From NCBI GenBank assembly GCA_905331475.1, contig CAJNYU010003169.1, positions 49,960 through 113,959 on the forward strand: a stretch of DNA of 64,000 nucleotides. Direction: 5' to 3'. Each line of letters starts with the position of its first letter. Position 1 is the stretch's first letter. A program made the position numbers and the translations under genes. Source of the DNA: Rotaria socialis. Its lineage: Eukaryota > Rotifera > Eurotatoria > Philodinida > Philodinidae. Positions 35,446-46,213 of this stretch are shown piece by piece. The notes below the pieces were generated by a model. That model was given only the letters and a program-made list of their open reading frames with translations. It had not been told where the DNA came from and made no database searches.

Positions 35446-36121
35446 ATGACGCTCGAACTTCTGCCCAATGAAATGCTATTTTTTCAAGGTATGTAAGAAA
35501 TCTTGATCATTGATTAAGAAAGATGAGTAACAAGTCATTTTCCTCTTCAATTTCTCAATAGGCCCTTTCGATGTAGTATCAACAGCAATACTTCAATTGA
35601 ACAATATTGGTCATCAACGCATTGCCTTTAGCATCAAGACAACAGCACCTAAACGTTATTGCGTTAAGCCGAATCGTGATTTTATTGAACCTTATGGAAC
35701 TACAAGTATACAAAGTATGGACAGATATTTTACTCGAAGAACTCTTTCTATCAGCATCGTAAATATTTTTTGTAGTAATGTTCCAACCAATGCCAGCTGG
35801 TCAACAATCGGAAGATAGAAGCAAGCATAAGTTTATGGTGCAATGGACGATCGCTCCGAACGATTATAAAAATGATATTCAAGATTTTGTGAGTACTTTT
35901 TCTGTAACCTTACTTGTGATGTTTGAAATCATTTACAGTGGAAACAAAGTTCATCAGAACTCAAAGATGTAAATGACTCAAAGCTGCAATGTGCTTTTAT
36001 TAACGAACCAACGGTAACCATTACGCACGTTCATACTATTGAACAACAAAATTCTCAAGAAACCAGTTCAGTGTTGTACAAGAATATTTTATCTTTCGAG
36101 TTTGACGGTCGTTATGAATAG
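35446..36121 (+). CDS. VAP-like MSP-domain protein without membrane anchor
   Basis: Exons 35446..35488, 35562..35714, 35776..35888 and 35939..36121 give 163 residues. The major-sperm-protein domain is complete: 'LELLPNEMLFFQGPFDVVS', 'LNNIGHQRIAFSIKTTAPKR', 'YCVKPNRDFIEPYGTTSIQ', 'MFQPMPAG', 'SKHKFMVQWTIAP'. The Lys and Met of 'HKFMVQ' that bind FFAT peptides are kept, so it should bind FFAT-bearing partners at contact sites. Animal VAPA/B add a coiled coil and a tail-anchor helix; here the frame stops at TAG about 40 residues past the domain with no hydrophobic segment. The downstream frame at 36360 begins right after an acceptor, so an isoform joining the two is possible (donor-like site at 36025). 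Confidence 0.85.
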
Positions 36122-36359
36122 AGATAATTCACGATGAGCATCAGCCAATGATTAAATTTTTATTCGACGTATTGACATGAAAAAAAATCAGATTTAGGGA
36201 TCTCGTTCTGAATGAAAGACTATTCCATGTACTATTATACCCATCAAACAACGAATGTATCTATATCCTTTTCGATACTATTAAAAATTTTATATTTCTC
36301 TTAGATAGATTCCAAATATTGAATTTTCACAGTTGAAACATTCTGTCTTATCGGTTTAG

Positions 36360-36905
36360 ATGCTGTTAAGCTTGAAAGAATCAGTCCTGGATGTAATTAG
36401 ACGAGCAGAGGCTACAGCTGAAAGAAACAATGAGTTAATTCGTCAAATTAATGAGATGACTGGTGAAATTACTGTTATGACTTATGCTCTTAGACGACAA
36501 GATAATGGAAGCTATTCAGTAGAAGAAAATATACGAGTTAGTATTGAAGCACAAATGATTGTTTCCGAATGGCAAGATATTATCCAGCTTATTAATATTG
36601 AGGATTCCTTCAATGATGAAATTAACTACAGCTGTAATGATTATCAAGACATGATATTCTTAAATAGCGATATGCTATTAGTTATAAAAAAATACGAATC
36701 ACTTGGTGATGAAGATCGACTTTTGAAGATAGTCAATAAATTCGCCGAAAATTTCTGTCGTATTGAACGAGCTCTTCAAAAACTTCTTCTGCATCTTTGC
36801 ACCAGTGATCAATCTCGTTTGGATGAGATTACTCAACGGGTGGATCGGATCAATAACGAAATAAAAGACCTACGAGATAAATACAAGTATTTGAGTTTTG
36901 TATAA
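36360..36905 (+). CDS. Coiled-coil hypothetical protein, or 3' exon of the VAP-like gene
   Basis: A 181-residue ATG-to-TAA frame directly follows a TTATCGGTTTAG acceptor. Residues 1-45 and 145-181 have heptad character ('RAEATAERNNELIRQINEM' and 'RLDEITQRVDRINNEI'). It is acidic, with no membrane helix and no Cys/His motif. If the VAP-like exon 4 used a GTAACC donor at 36025, this frame would join in phase after the MSP domain and supply a coiled coil, as in VAPs, but still no anchor. Otherwise it is a separate gene, perhaps trans-spliced. No family recognised. Confidence 0.55.
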   Translation: MLLSLKESVLDVIRRAEATAERNNELIRQINEMTGEITVMTYALRRQDNGSYSVEENIRVSIEAQMIVSEWQDIIQLINIEDSFNDEINYSCNDYQDMIFLNSDMLLVIKKYESLGDEDRLLKIVNKFAENFCRIERALQKLLLHLCTSDQSRLDEITQRVDRINNEIKDLRDKYKYLSFV

Positions 36906-37862
36906 TGCAATTTATATTTACATTAAAATAATAAATGTGACCATTCTCTGCAACAACGACTCAATAAAAATTGGCGTAGAGTAGCTAGAATTGACTAACT
37001 ATTTGCAAAGAAAATGTGACATTAAAAGAAATTGGTAAATTCTTCAAAAATAGGCTCTGTTATTAGTTTTCTGAATAACACATATTAGATTGTTAGTATC
37101 ACAAACTTGTATCCCTCATATTAATTCTTCTAACAATGAATAAAAAAGGAATTCCCGACTCAGAAACGTCACGAAATGAAATAGAACACTGATATACCAA
37201 TACGTTTCTACTTTAGTGAGATCCAGGCATTCAGGAGTTGTGAGATTTCACTTTTGAAAAGAGGAGATCAATTACAATGAATCATGAATGCCAATTTTTT
37301 CCGGATATGCTATAAAAGTTCTTAAAAATAGTATTCTGTGTAGAACAAAAATTTTAGCAATTTAGTTATCCCCCTAAAAACTGACTTTCACTGAATTTTT
37401 GGATGCGAGCATATATCAGACATATCCATAGTGGCAATTGTTTTAGAGAGAAACTTCACAAATTCCTAAATTTACACAGAATCTTGGTTATCATATATTT
37501 TATACTGTAAGACTGAACGATCTGATAGATTAGCAGCATCAGATTTAGTTTTAACTAGTCATAGCCTTGAAAATAGAAATTTTGCAAATAATCATTATTG
37601 GTATTGGAATTGGAGCTCATATTGTACTTGGATTTTATATCACATTGTAAATCTACAAAACATGAACTACCTATCCACATGTTTAAAGAATATGCTCTTG
37701 TTATTTTTACTGGTTGATGTGTGCAAACTGGAATTAAATCAAAGGTTCAACTTTAATGTATATAATAAAGAGAATCATTCACACGAAAGAATGAGAAGAA
37801 AAATAGAGACAGCCTTCTTGACTTATTTGACGTTCTTCTCTTTGTCTTCGATCATCTTTTCA
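36906..37862. other. Intergenic, nothing recognised
   Basis: AT-rich. AATAAATG near 36930 may end the upstream transcript. Small open frame 37662..37877 starts with a hydrophobic stretch but has no family signal. Confidence 0.4.
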
Positions 37863-39426
37863 TCAGGAAACAAGTGAGTTGTTCAAGTGTAATTCTTCGA
37901 CAAGCTTGCGAATTGTGTAATTGGTTCGAAGATTTTTCTCGTGCAATGGCTCCCGTGTTATCGGGCTTGTTCCATTTTGTCGAATCCATTGAACAATTGC
38001 TTGTCTTTCGTAAGTATGTCCATCTTCTGCAAGCACAGGATCCTCAAAAAGATCCGATGTGATGGGACATAGCAAAGCATCAGGAATTCGTGTCGTTATT
38101 GAGGTAGGTAAATTCTCTAAATTGAAATGAGGATATTATGTAATATGAATTGTGGTTGAAGAGTAGTAACATGTAAATAAGAAAATAATGAGTATAGGAC
38201 TGCTACGAAGAACATTACCAGATTTTTAACAAAAATTAAATTTATTTATTCGAGCTTTCGATAGGTATCTCCTATCATCATCAGGAATGACAATACAAAA
38301 AAGAAAACTATGTTTATATATTAGATATGAAATGAGAGATCAATATGAGTTAATTGGTTGATAATAATAATTCGAATTATTATCATCAATGTCGAAAGGC
38401 GTAATTTCGTGGGCAATATAAGTTCTACGAACATAATAATTCGAATTATTATTATCAACCAATTAACTCTTATTGATCTCTCATTTCATATCTAATATAT
38501 AAACATAGTTTTCTTTTTTGTATTGTCATTCCTGGTGATGATAGGAGATACCTATCGAAAGCTCGAATAAATAAATTTGATTTTTGTTAAAAATCTGGTA
38601 ATGTTCTTCGTAGCAGTCCTATACTCATTATTTTCTTATATTATGTAATACTTCAAATTTTGTACTAAGTAAGATGTCAAATAGGGTAAGAAATCGAAGA
38701 CAATTAAAATAAAGCGTCACAAAAAAATCTTTTACTTGCGATAGGCGAAATCGTAATTTTTCACTCTTGGATTCTACGAGGTGGGGAGGACTGGATTGCT
38801 TACTCTCCAAACAATCCTACTCAAAATTTTAGTACTTTTAAAAACGAAATATCTGACTTGCCTCTAGGCCAAATATGTGTCAAGCAAGAAAACATAGAAT
38901 AGAACTTACGTGATTGAGAACGTATTGGGCGTGGAGGTATTGGAGGAGGGTGTAGATGTATTGGAGGAGAGCGTGGAGGCATCGGAGGATGGTGTAGATG
39001 TATTGGAGGAGAGCGTGGAGGTATTGGAGGAGGGCGCAGCAAACGATGTGATACATCATGAGGAAGAGGCGATAGCTGACGCCGATGCTGAATATCTCGA
39101 CGTGAATGAGGTACCCGAGCTCTTGCCGGATTTTGCGGACATGTTATCTACACATGCAACATATTGATTTATAAATAACGTAAGTCAAAGTACTTTTACT
39201 TTGTGTTGATGAAGCAAGTCTTGCCTCAAGCTTTCACGACAAAATTCACACACAAGCACCTCTGATCCTGTCTAAATGTAAAAATAAGCATGCTTTAAAC
39301 GCACGACGTGATTATTGGCATACATACCGCACGATGAGGGTTGTGAGTATTCGAACGTTCTGACTCTGCCTCATCCAATAATTCTAACATCATATTTCCC
39401 GCCGCATTTAGCAGTCGCTTAATCAT
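37863..39426 (-). CDS. U-box E3 ligase-like protein with N-terminal zinc-finger-like segment and Pro-rich linker
   Basis: Recognisable exons: 39328..39426, 39200..39271, 38910..39147, 38736..38816 and 37863..38114. The first three join in phase: a short helical start, 'CEFCRESLRQDLLHQHKITC' (C-x2-C...H-x5-C, zinc-finger-like), and a proline repeat region with 'RSPPIHLH' units. The last two also join in phase and end with a complete U-box ('LLCPITSDLFEDPVLAEDGH' to 'TNYTIRKLVEEL'), the E2-binding fold of ubiquitin ligases. The junction between exons three and four is out of phase by my reading, so a small exon is missing, a splice site is misread, or there are two genes. A 463-bp foldback element fills the intron before the U-box exon. 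Confidence 0.7.
38177..38639. mobile_element. Foldback element: 206-bp arms, 51-bp centre
   Basis: Arms 38177..38382 and 38434..38639 are inverted copies with only a few mismatches (for example near 38241, 38280 and 38353). There is no coding capacity. TATTATGTAATA occurs immediately right of the element (38639-38651) and again about 30 bases left of it (38132-38144), perhaps a target duplication with extra left sequence. Intronic position in the U-box gene. The near-identity of the arms suggests recent insertion or arm conversion. Confidence 0.85.
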
Positions 39427-40174
39427 TATATTCTAAAATAATTCTCATTCTCATTAATTTAAGTCATACTATAACAAGATAATAATAAAAGTGGGAGTAG
39501 TGTGCAGTACTTTGGATGCAATAGGGATGATCGCCGGTCCATACCAGTAACCCCCGATTCACCGCCTGCGTTGCATCCCTATACAGTATAGATCGGACAG
39601 TTGAAAAAAAGACTTTTCAATGGCGACTACGTGTACATAACAGCACATAGTGAAATATGCATACGCCAGAATGAGAGCATAATTCAATAAAAAAAAGTAG
39701 GAAGAAAAAATATGTTACAAACCAGCTCACATGTTTATTGGAAAATGTTCTCACCAGTGACAAAACCATACACACAGTATTGGTTGATATGGTGCAATAT
39801 AGTCGCTACCATGTTCTTAAGATAGCTTTTATCAACATGAATATAATATATTTATGATTTGTTTGAAAACTTTTTATCTATCAATCTGAAGCACATAAAA
39901 AATTTCTTCGCTAGCCATCGCTTTACCTATGAGAGACGGAGTCGAACGAGTGAATCATTATTAATAGTCAAGTTCTTATAACTCCCACGACAAAATAAAT
40001 CCTTCTATATTTCGATATCAGTGCGATTTTTGCTACTCGCTGCACTATTTTTGAAGTTTATTATCAATGGCTTCTTTGAGAAACCAATAGAAATTTTCAT
40101 TTCGATGAGTCACATTATCGCACCTTGTGTTTAGAAACAATTTTCTTATCTTTTCCAATAAGCACTAGATAATT
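39427..40174. other. Spacer between U-box gene and SDR copy B
   Basis: No gene. The last ~100 bases (from GAAACCAATAGAAA at about 40079) match the sequence upstream of SDR copy A, so the duplication includes a short promoter region with a CCAAT word. Confidence 0.5.
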
Positions 40175-41144
40175 ATGACTGGAGAATATAGGGGTACAAT
40201 GGATTTACATGGGAAAAATGCTGTCATAACTGGTGCTAGTAGTGGCATCGGTAAAGTGGTAGCATTAACTTTGGCTAAAGAAGGGTAAAATTATTTATAT
40301 TTAAAATTTCTGCTTTGTTATTCAAATACTTTTAGTTGTAACGTTGTTTTGTTAGCTCGTTCTCGTGATGCTCTGGAAAGTTTAGCTACTGAATGTTCAA
40401 AACATGCCGTGAAAGCTCACGTTATTATCTGTGATATGTCATCGAAACAGTCGGTGGAAGATGCATGTAAAGAAATCGGTCAAATATTTCAAAATAAATT
40501 AGATATTCTTATAAATAATGCTGGCATATTTGGTGAGAGCGTTTCTTCTATCGAAGAAAAAACACCATCAGGAAAAGATGTGGTAGATATGTGGGATGAA
40601 GTCATGACAGTGAATTTATTAAGTTTAATGCGAATGACAGGAAGATGTTTACCAATGATGAAAGAATGTAAACACAGTGCAGTGATTGCTATATCATCCA
40701 TAGCAGCAACGGTTAGTAAAACAAAAAATAGTGAATATTGAGGCGGATTTTTCAATCAGTTAAATAATTATTTGACATTCCATCGATATAATGTTTTCAG
40801 ATGACTAATGGGAAACTAGCTCAATATTATGCTAGTAAATGGGGACTTAATGGGTTTCTTGGTTCGATTTATGAAGGTTTGATAGAGAACTATTTGTTTT
40901 TTTTATTCTATTAGCGGTTTTCTGTCGTATAGATGTTCGTGAATATGGTATTAAAGTATGTTCTATTATGCCTGGTTTTGTCAATACTCCAATGCTTGAT
41001 GATGGCAGATACAAATTAAATTTAGATAAATGCGTTCAACCAGAAGATATTGCTGAAGGTGTCCTTTATATTTTACGAACACCCTATAATGTCTGTCCTA
41101 CAGAAATTAAATATCGACCACAATACACACCATATTTGAAATAA
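40175..41144 (+). CDS. Short-chain dehydrogenase/reductase, copy B
   Basis: Exons 40175..40284, 40336..40711, 40801..40876 and 40933..41144; 257 residues, the same exon lengths as copy A. All SDR motifs are intact (T-G-x3-G-x-G loop, 'NNAG', 'ISSIAA', 'YYASK'). Exons 2-3 and introns 2-3 are almost base-identical with copy A. Intron 1 and a block in exon 4 ('MLDDGRYKLNLDKCVQPEDI') are clearly diverged, as are the flanks. Both copies appear functional. The changed block lies in the substrate-binding loop region of SDRs, so the two may differ in substrate. Confidence 0.92.
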
Positions 41145-41540
41145 AAAATTGCTTTTACACTGATGAATAACTCTCGTTTTTCTGTTATTTAGCATTTATG
41201 TTTAGTTTTAAATCACTAAAATGAAATGATCAATAGATAATCAGAGTGATCTTTTAAAGTTGATATAAGTTTGGATTCTAAATAAATGAAAATTCACAAA
41301 TATTTTTTCCAGAACTGTTGGAATTAAAAATATTTTCCTTAACACTTTTATTCGGAGATCCTAGATTGTGACATCGATTTTTAAGGAAAAAAAAACAGTT
41401 TTATGCGTATAGAATGAACATTCAACGAGAATTTCAGGTTTTCAAATGGATCATTGCTGACTTTTGGGCTGGTTAGAAATCTCCTCTGACCATCAAAAGT
41501 GTAGCGCTGGAACAAAAAAGAAAAGATGCTGTTCTATCAA
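41145..41540. other. Spacer between convergent genes
   Basis: 3' regions of SDR copy B and the lipoate ligase. No gene. Confidence 0.4.
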
Positions 41541-42928
41541 TTAAATTTGTGTTAGAATCCATGACTGTATATCATCTATCATTGCTTTTTCTTGGTCCGT
41601 TTCAACTTGTTTTTGTGTTTGTTGACAAACATTCCGAATACTTTCACCCGTATACATTTTCCCAACGAGATTATCTTTTAAACGATTGATCATATTCACA
41701 TACAATGCATCCGAATAGATTTCACATGTATGAATAAGTCCATCTCGTTGAGATATAATTCCAATTGATATAGTTCCCCATGGAAAACGTTTTTCATATT
41801 CATGCGTAAAAGAAAATGTTTGACCAAAACGCCATTGTGAGTCACTAAACAGTTCATATGATGCATTCAAGTCAGGTATTAAGTCGAGCGTTTCCCGCGA
41901 TAGAATTTCAGCTGATTGAATTTTATATTTTGAATATGTTTGCCGATAAGATTCTTCAATAGCTAAACACAGATCTTTATGATTTAGAGATCGATTGACT
42001 TCGCATAAATTAATCACACGTGCTTGAACGGAATCAACACCTTTCGATATTAATTTTTCTTTATTTGGATTTAAATATTTTTTCATAGCATTAGTATCGA
42101 CGTCAGTTATTAATGTGCCATGATGAAGAGCAAATTTATTCGTATTTTGATAAGCAGAACCAGAAAATTTACGTTTATCCGGACCATAAACAAGATCATT
42201 TCGACCATGAATATGACCTTCAATATTAAATGACGATTGTAGAGCGTCAAGAAGAATTTCTGAATTGAGATTTTTATCTAATCGATGATGAGCTTGTGAA
42301 ATAAGAAATGTAAAACATGTATTGCCTAAATCTTGATAGACGGCACCTGCGAAAAACAAGAAGAAATCAGATGAATTTTATTTCCATGAACAGACTATGG
42401 GAATCAATTAGAAAGTCGCGCCATCTGAATTAAAGTTCTCATTCAGTACGAAAAACATTAATTTTTACCTTCAACAGGAGTAGACTGCTTAATAGCTATA
42501 AATCAAAAGACTTCTAATTTAGTGCTGCCTGATTCTTATGAGTAACACATTGTACTGGATTCTATTTTAAAATTTCTCGTGAAAACTTACCACCACCGGA
42601 TCGTCGTCGTGCTAATAACACGCCATCATCGTTCATTCGTTCCAGAAAACATTCTTTCTAAAAACTATTAAAAATTTCTTATTCCTATTAGAAGAAATAA
42701 AATCTCTACCCAAGGATTTTGATTTCGTCCGATAATAACACATTTATCATTTTGCCAAAGAAATAAAATATGTTCATTGGGTTTAATTGTCTTCGATAGC
42801 CATTCTTCTGTTGCTAAATTGAACCAAATATTTGTCGATGATGAATAAATAATTCGATGTATAGGTTCATGTTTCGTAGAATAGGTTCTGCAAAATTTTA
42901 TCAAAGGAAACCGAAATCGAAAAAGCAT
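41541..42928 (-). CDS. lplA: Lipoate-protein ligase A (bacterial-type two-domain), mitochondrial
   Basis: Exons 42710..42928, 42591..42657 and 41541..42346 give 363 residues. 'MLFRFRFPLIKFCRTYSTKH' is a typical mitochondrial presequence. The catalytic domain has 'WFNLATEEWL', 'HILFLWQNDKCVIIGRNQNPW', the lipoate/adenylate loop 'RRRSGGGAVYQDLGNTCFTF', 'GRNDLVYG', 'RKFSGSAYQ' with the catalytic Lys, and 'ALHHGTLITDVD'. The accessory C-terminal domain is present ('WRFGQTFSFTHEYEKRFPWG'). The enzyme activates lipoate with ATP and attaches it to E2 and H-protein lysines. It reads much closer to E. coli LplA than to animal LIPT1. The start lies three bases after a TTTCAG acceptor, and the gene follows the golgin stop codon by 88 bases. 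Confidence 0.92.
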
Positions 42929-43016
42929 AATCTGAAAATAAGAATTATTTATTTTAATTATGGAATGCAGAATAGACATCGAAAAGAAAAATGTAGAGAA
43001 AAACTTATTTATTTAT

Positions 43017-46000
43017 TTATTTATAATTGAACCAACCACCACTTGTTAAACTACTCGTATGTTTTAGACTTTCAACTTTAGCTTTTTCTTTGATTGAAAA
43101 ATGTAAAATAGTCATTAGTGCATTTGCCATTGTATGCTTTACTTGTGTGTCATTTGCAAGTAAATAATGGTAGAAAACATTTTTTATGTAATCAATATTA
43201 TGCTCATTTTTAGTCAATAATTCGTTTCGTTGTGTACTTAATTTCATATGTTCTAGATCGTCGTTTAATTTTTCAATTGTTGTTTGCAATTGATTGATTT
43301 CAAATGAATATTTATTATGCAAATCACGTATTGTTACTTCAAGTTCATGACGTTGTTTTCTTAACGATGAGACTTCTTGTTCACGTAATTGTTGTTCTTG
43401 AATAAAATATAGAAGATTATTATTATCTGCATGTATCGGACTGATGGGACCGCCTATCGTCGATGAAGAATGATGATGATGATGAGAAAATAATTCATTT
43501 ATTATAGTTGGCGCTTCATCAATGGATTGAATATCTGATGATGAATGAGAAGTTTTATTATCGATAATTGCTGTCGGTTGAATTTGTTTTCTCACAGCTT
43601 CTAATTCGCGATCTTTTTCACTCAATAAACGTATGGTACGTTCACGTTGCTTGTCTAATTCACTTTCGAGTTCGTTTAATTCTACACGTTTTTTACTCAA
43701 GATATGTTCCATTTCTTGACGGTGCTGTTTTTGAATATTACTTAAGCAGGCTTCAAGTTTTTCAACAACTTGTACATGACGATCATTTTCACAATTATAT
43801 AATGCTTGGCTGTGGGCCAGTTTTTCACGTAATTGATCGATTTGATTGCGCAGATCATCGATTTCTTTTGTAGAATTTGTATCCTTGAAATAAATAGATA
43901 TTTTAAGTAGTGAACCTCTTTCGATACGATCCTATTAAAATCATGTGTCTATATCGAGAAGATTTTCTGTTTTTTTCTCACTTATAAACGTGAATAGGTG
44001 TCAATTTTGGAAGGTAGGCTTTAGTTAGACTTCAAAAACTTTTCCTCAACGAGATATAGATAAATTCAGGGCTCTGATTCCGCTAATAACATATCATTAG
44101 CTATGTATCAGAACTCATGAGTATATATTTTATGAATTATTTTTATTGATCGATATGGTTGAATGATTTCTTAATCACGAAAGAAAATTTAGCTTCAAAT
44201 ATTTTTTTTCTGTGTTACAATACCTTAAGACTTTTTGCTTTAAATACAGCAACAGTTTTACTTCGATATTTTTCTAATTCACTTTTAAGTCGATCAATTT
44301 CTTCGTAACATTTACTATGCAGGATTTTATTATTTTCTGGAGATAAACTTATTCCATTATTATTTGTTGTTGTTGTTGTGGATGGCGACGACATTTCACG
44401 GTCAATGTTAAGAATATCTTTTTAGAAAATATAAAAACATCGTTTGTTCCTTGTTTTCATCACGTTTTTTTACCTTCAATTGTTAAAGATTTACCAAAGC
44501 GATCATTTGCAGCTCGTATTAAAACTTTTAATTTAGCAATACGTTGCAATAATGTATCCAAATCTTGAGGATTATCATCATCATTTGTTTGATCAGTAAT
44601 ATCATGTTCAATTGATGACGATGAAGCTTTTGCCAATAGAGCATTTTCAACATCAAGTTGAGCTATTCGTTCTTTTAACCGTTGAATGGACATTTGATCT
44701 TGTGCACTGAAAGAAAGATTTACTATTGTTAATGTTTTTTTTCTAAAAAAAAACTCTAGACGAAGTTACCGTTGTTTTTCAATAAGACCAATCTGTTCGG
44801 ATAATTCAGCAATATGTATTTCATTTGTTGACATTCTTTGGGCATTTTCACTGAGTGTATCAGCTAATTTTTTTTCTAATTGTTGATTTCGTTTAGATTC
44901 GACTTGTAATTGCTCAGCATGTTTAATCTACAAAAGCATAAATCATTTGAATATTTTGAGAATAGCCTGTAAGACTCGACAAAACGTAACTTACTTCCAT
45001 ATCTTTTGTTTTTGATGTCAATTGAACAATATTTTCTTTCAAGCGTTTCAATTCTTCGAGATCAATTCTGTTGAAAATATTTTAGAAAAAAACATGAACT
45101 GCAAGAGAATTTTTTTCGCGGAAACTTACGAATCTTTTTCTTTGAATTCATTTAATTTTGTCTGATGTTGGTTGTTTAAATTCTGCAATTGTTTTCTTAC
45201 TGTATCCAATTGACTTTCAAGAGTCACGACTTTTGCACGACATTCTTCAAACTAATTTCAAAAAGAGATACATATGTTGTTTGTTTGAGATGAAATAAAT
45301 AATTTACTTGATGTTCCATTGTTTCTGATTTATTACGTTCCGTTGAGAGATTTGTTTGTAATTCACGCATCATAACACCATAATCGGCTGCTTCACGTTC
45401 ATGATCACGTTGAGATTGGCGTAGTAATTTTTTCAACTGAAATTAAGAATAGTTAATTATTAGCGAATTTATTTTTATAACAACTTCTTTAATTTCATTG
45501 TCGTATTTTTCTTTATTGATAATATTTTCTGCTTTTGCTTCTTCGAGTGATTTTTTCAATTCGTCGTTTTCAGCCTAAATATACCACTGAGAAACGTAAT
45601 GATTACAATAGTTGACGTAATCAAACCCTAATTTTGCGTTTGTCGGATTGAAACATTTGTTCCATACGCTGCTTTTGTTCTGCGAGAATTGAGACATTTT
45701 GTTGTAATGTATTAAGTTTTCCTTGAAATATCTGTTGTTCAGATGATGCACGTGTCGTTTCTGCTTCACTACCAGATTCATTGTCCTGGATTTATAACTC
45801 CATTAAATTTTCAAGATAAATAAATGTTATTTGATACCTCTTTTGTACTTAAATTTGATTCATTTTCTGAAGCTGCTGCATCTCCAGTTGTGGTTGTGGG
45901 TGCTGATGTCGATGATAGTACTCGAACAGTTGATTCGAGTGCATCTTTTTCTTTTTTTAAATTTTTATAAGCAGTAACAACATCTGCAAAATAACAAAAT

Positions 46001-46118
46001 TAGTATTCGTAAAGAATCGAAATGATAGTCACCGACCAGTAAAACGTTTTTCAAGGCGCACTATTTGTGCTTGCTGACTTTCGATTGTTTTTGTTAATTC
46101 ACTTTTCGATGACATCAT
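43017..46118 (-). CDS. GRIP-domain coiled-coil golgin (GCC1/GCC88- or golgin-97-like)
   Basis: Eleven exons: 46037..46118, 45838..45983, 45627..45785, 45485..45574, 45308..45436, 45130..45251, 44995..45067, 44770..44927, 44474..44706, 44224..44417 and 43017..43883. All phases agree; 750 residues. The body is almost wholly coiled coil (Leu heptads, Glu/Lys/Gln-rich) with low-complexity hinges ('SSTSAPTTTTGDAAAS', a His run). The C-terminal GRIP domain has 'NIDYIKNVFYHYLLAND' followed by 'ALMTILHFSIKEKAKVE', including the conserved Tyr for Arl1 binding. Such proteins tether vesicles at the trans-Golgi. Length fits GCC1 (about 775). The start follows an acceptor-like TTTTAG by about 28 bases; use of the second in-frame ATG is possible. 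Confidence 0.88.
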
Positions 46119-46213
46119 GTCTTCATTTTATTGAAATTCTTATCTAAAACTTGAAAAGAAAAATAATTTGCTTGTCGCTTATTGCCTCTGAAGCAAAATC
46201 TTCTAATCATGAT

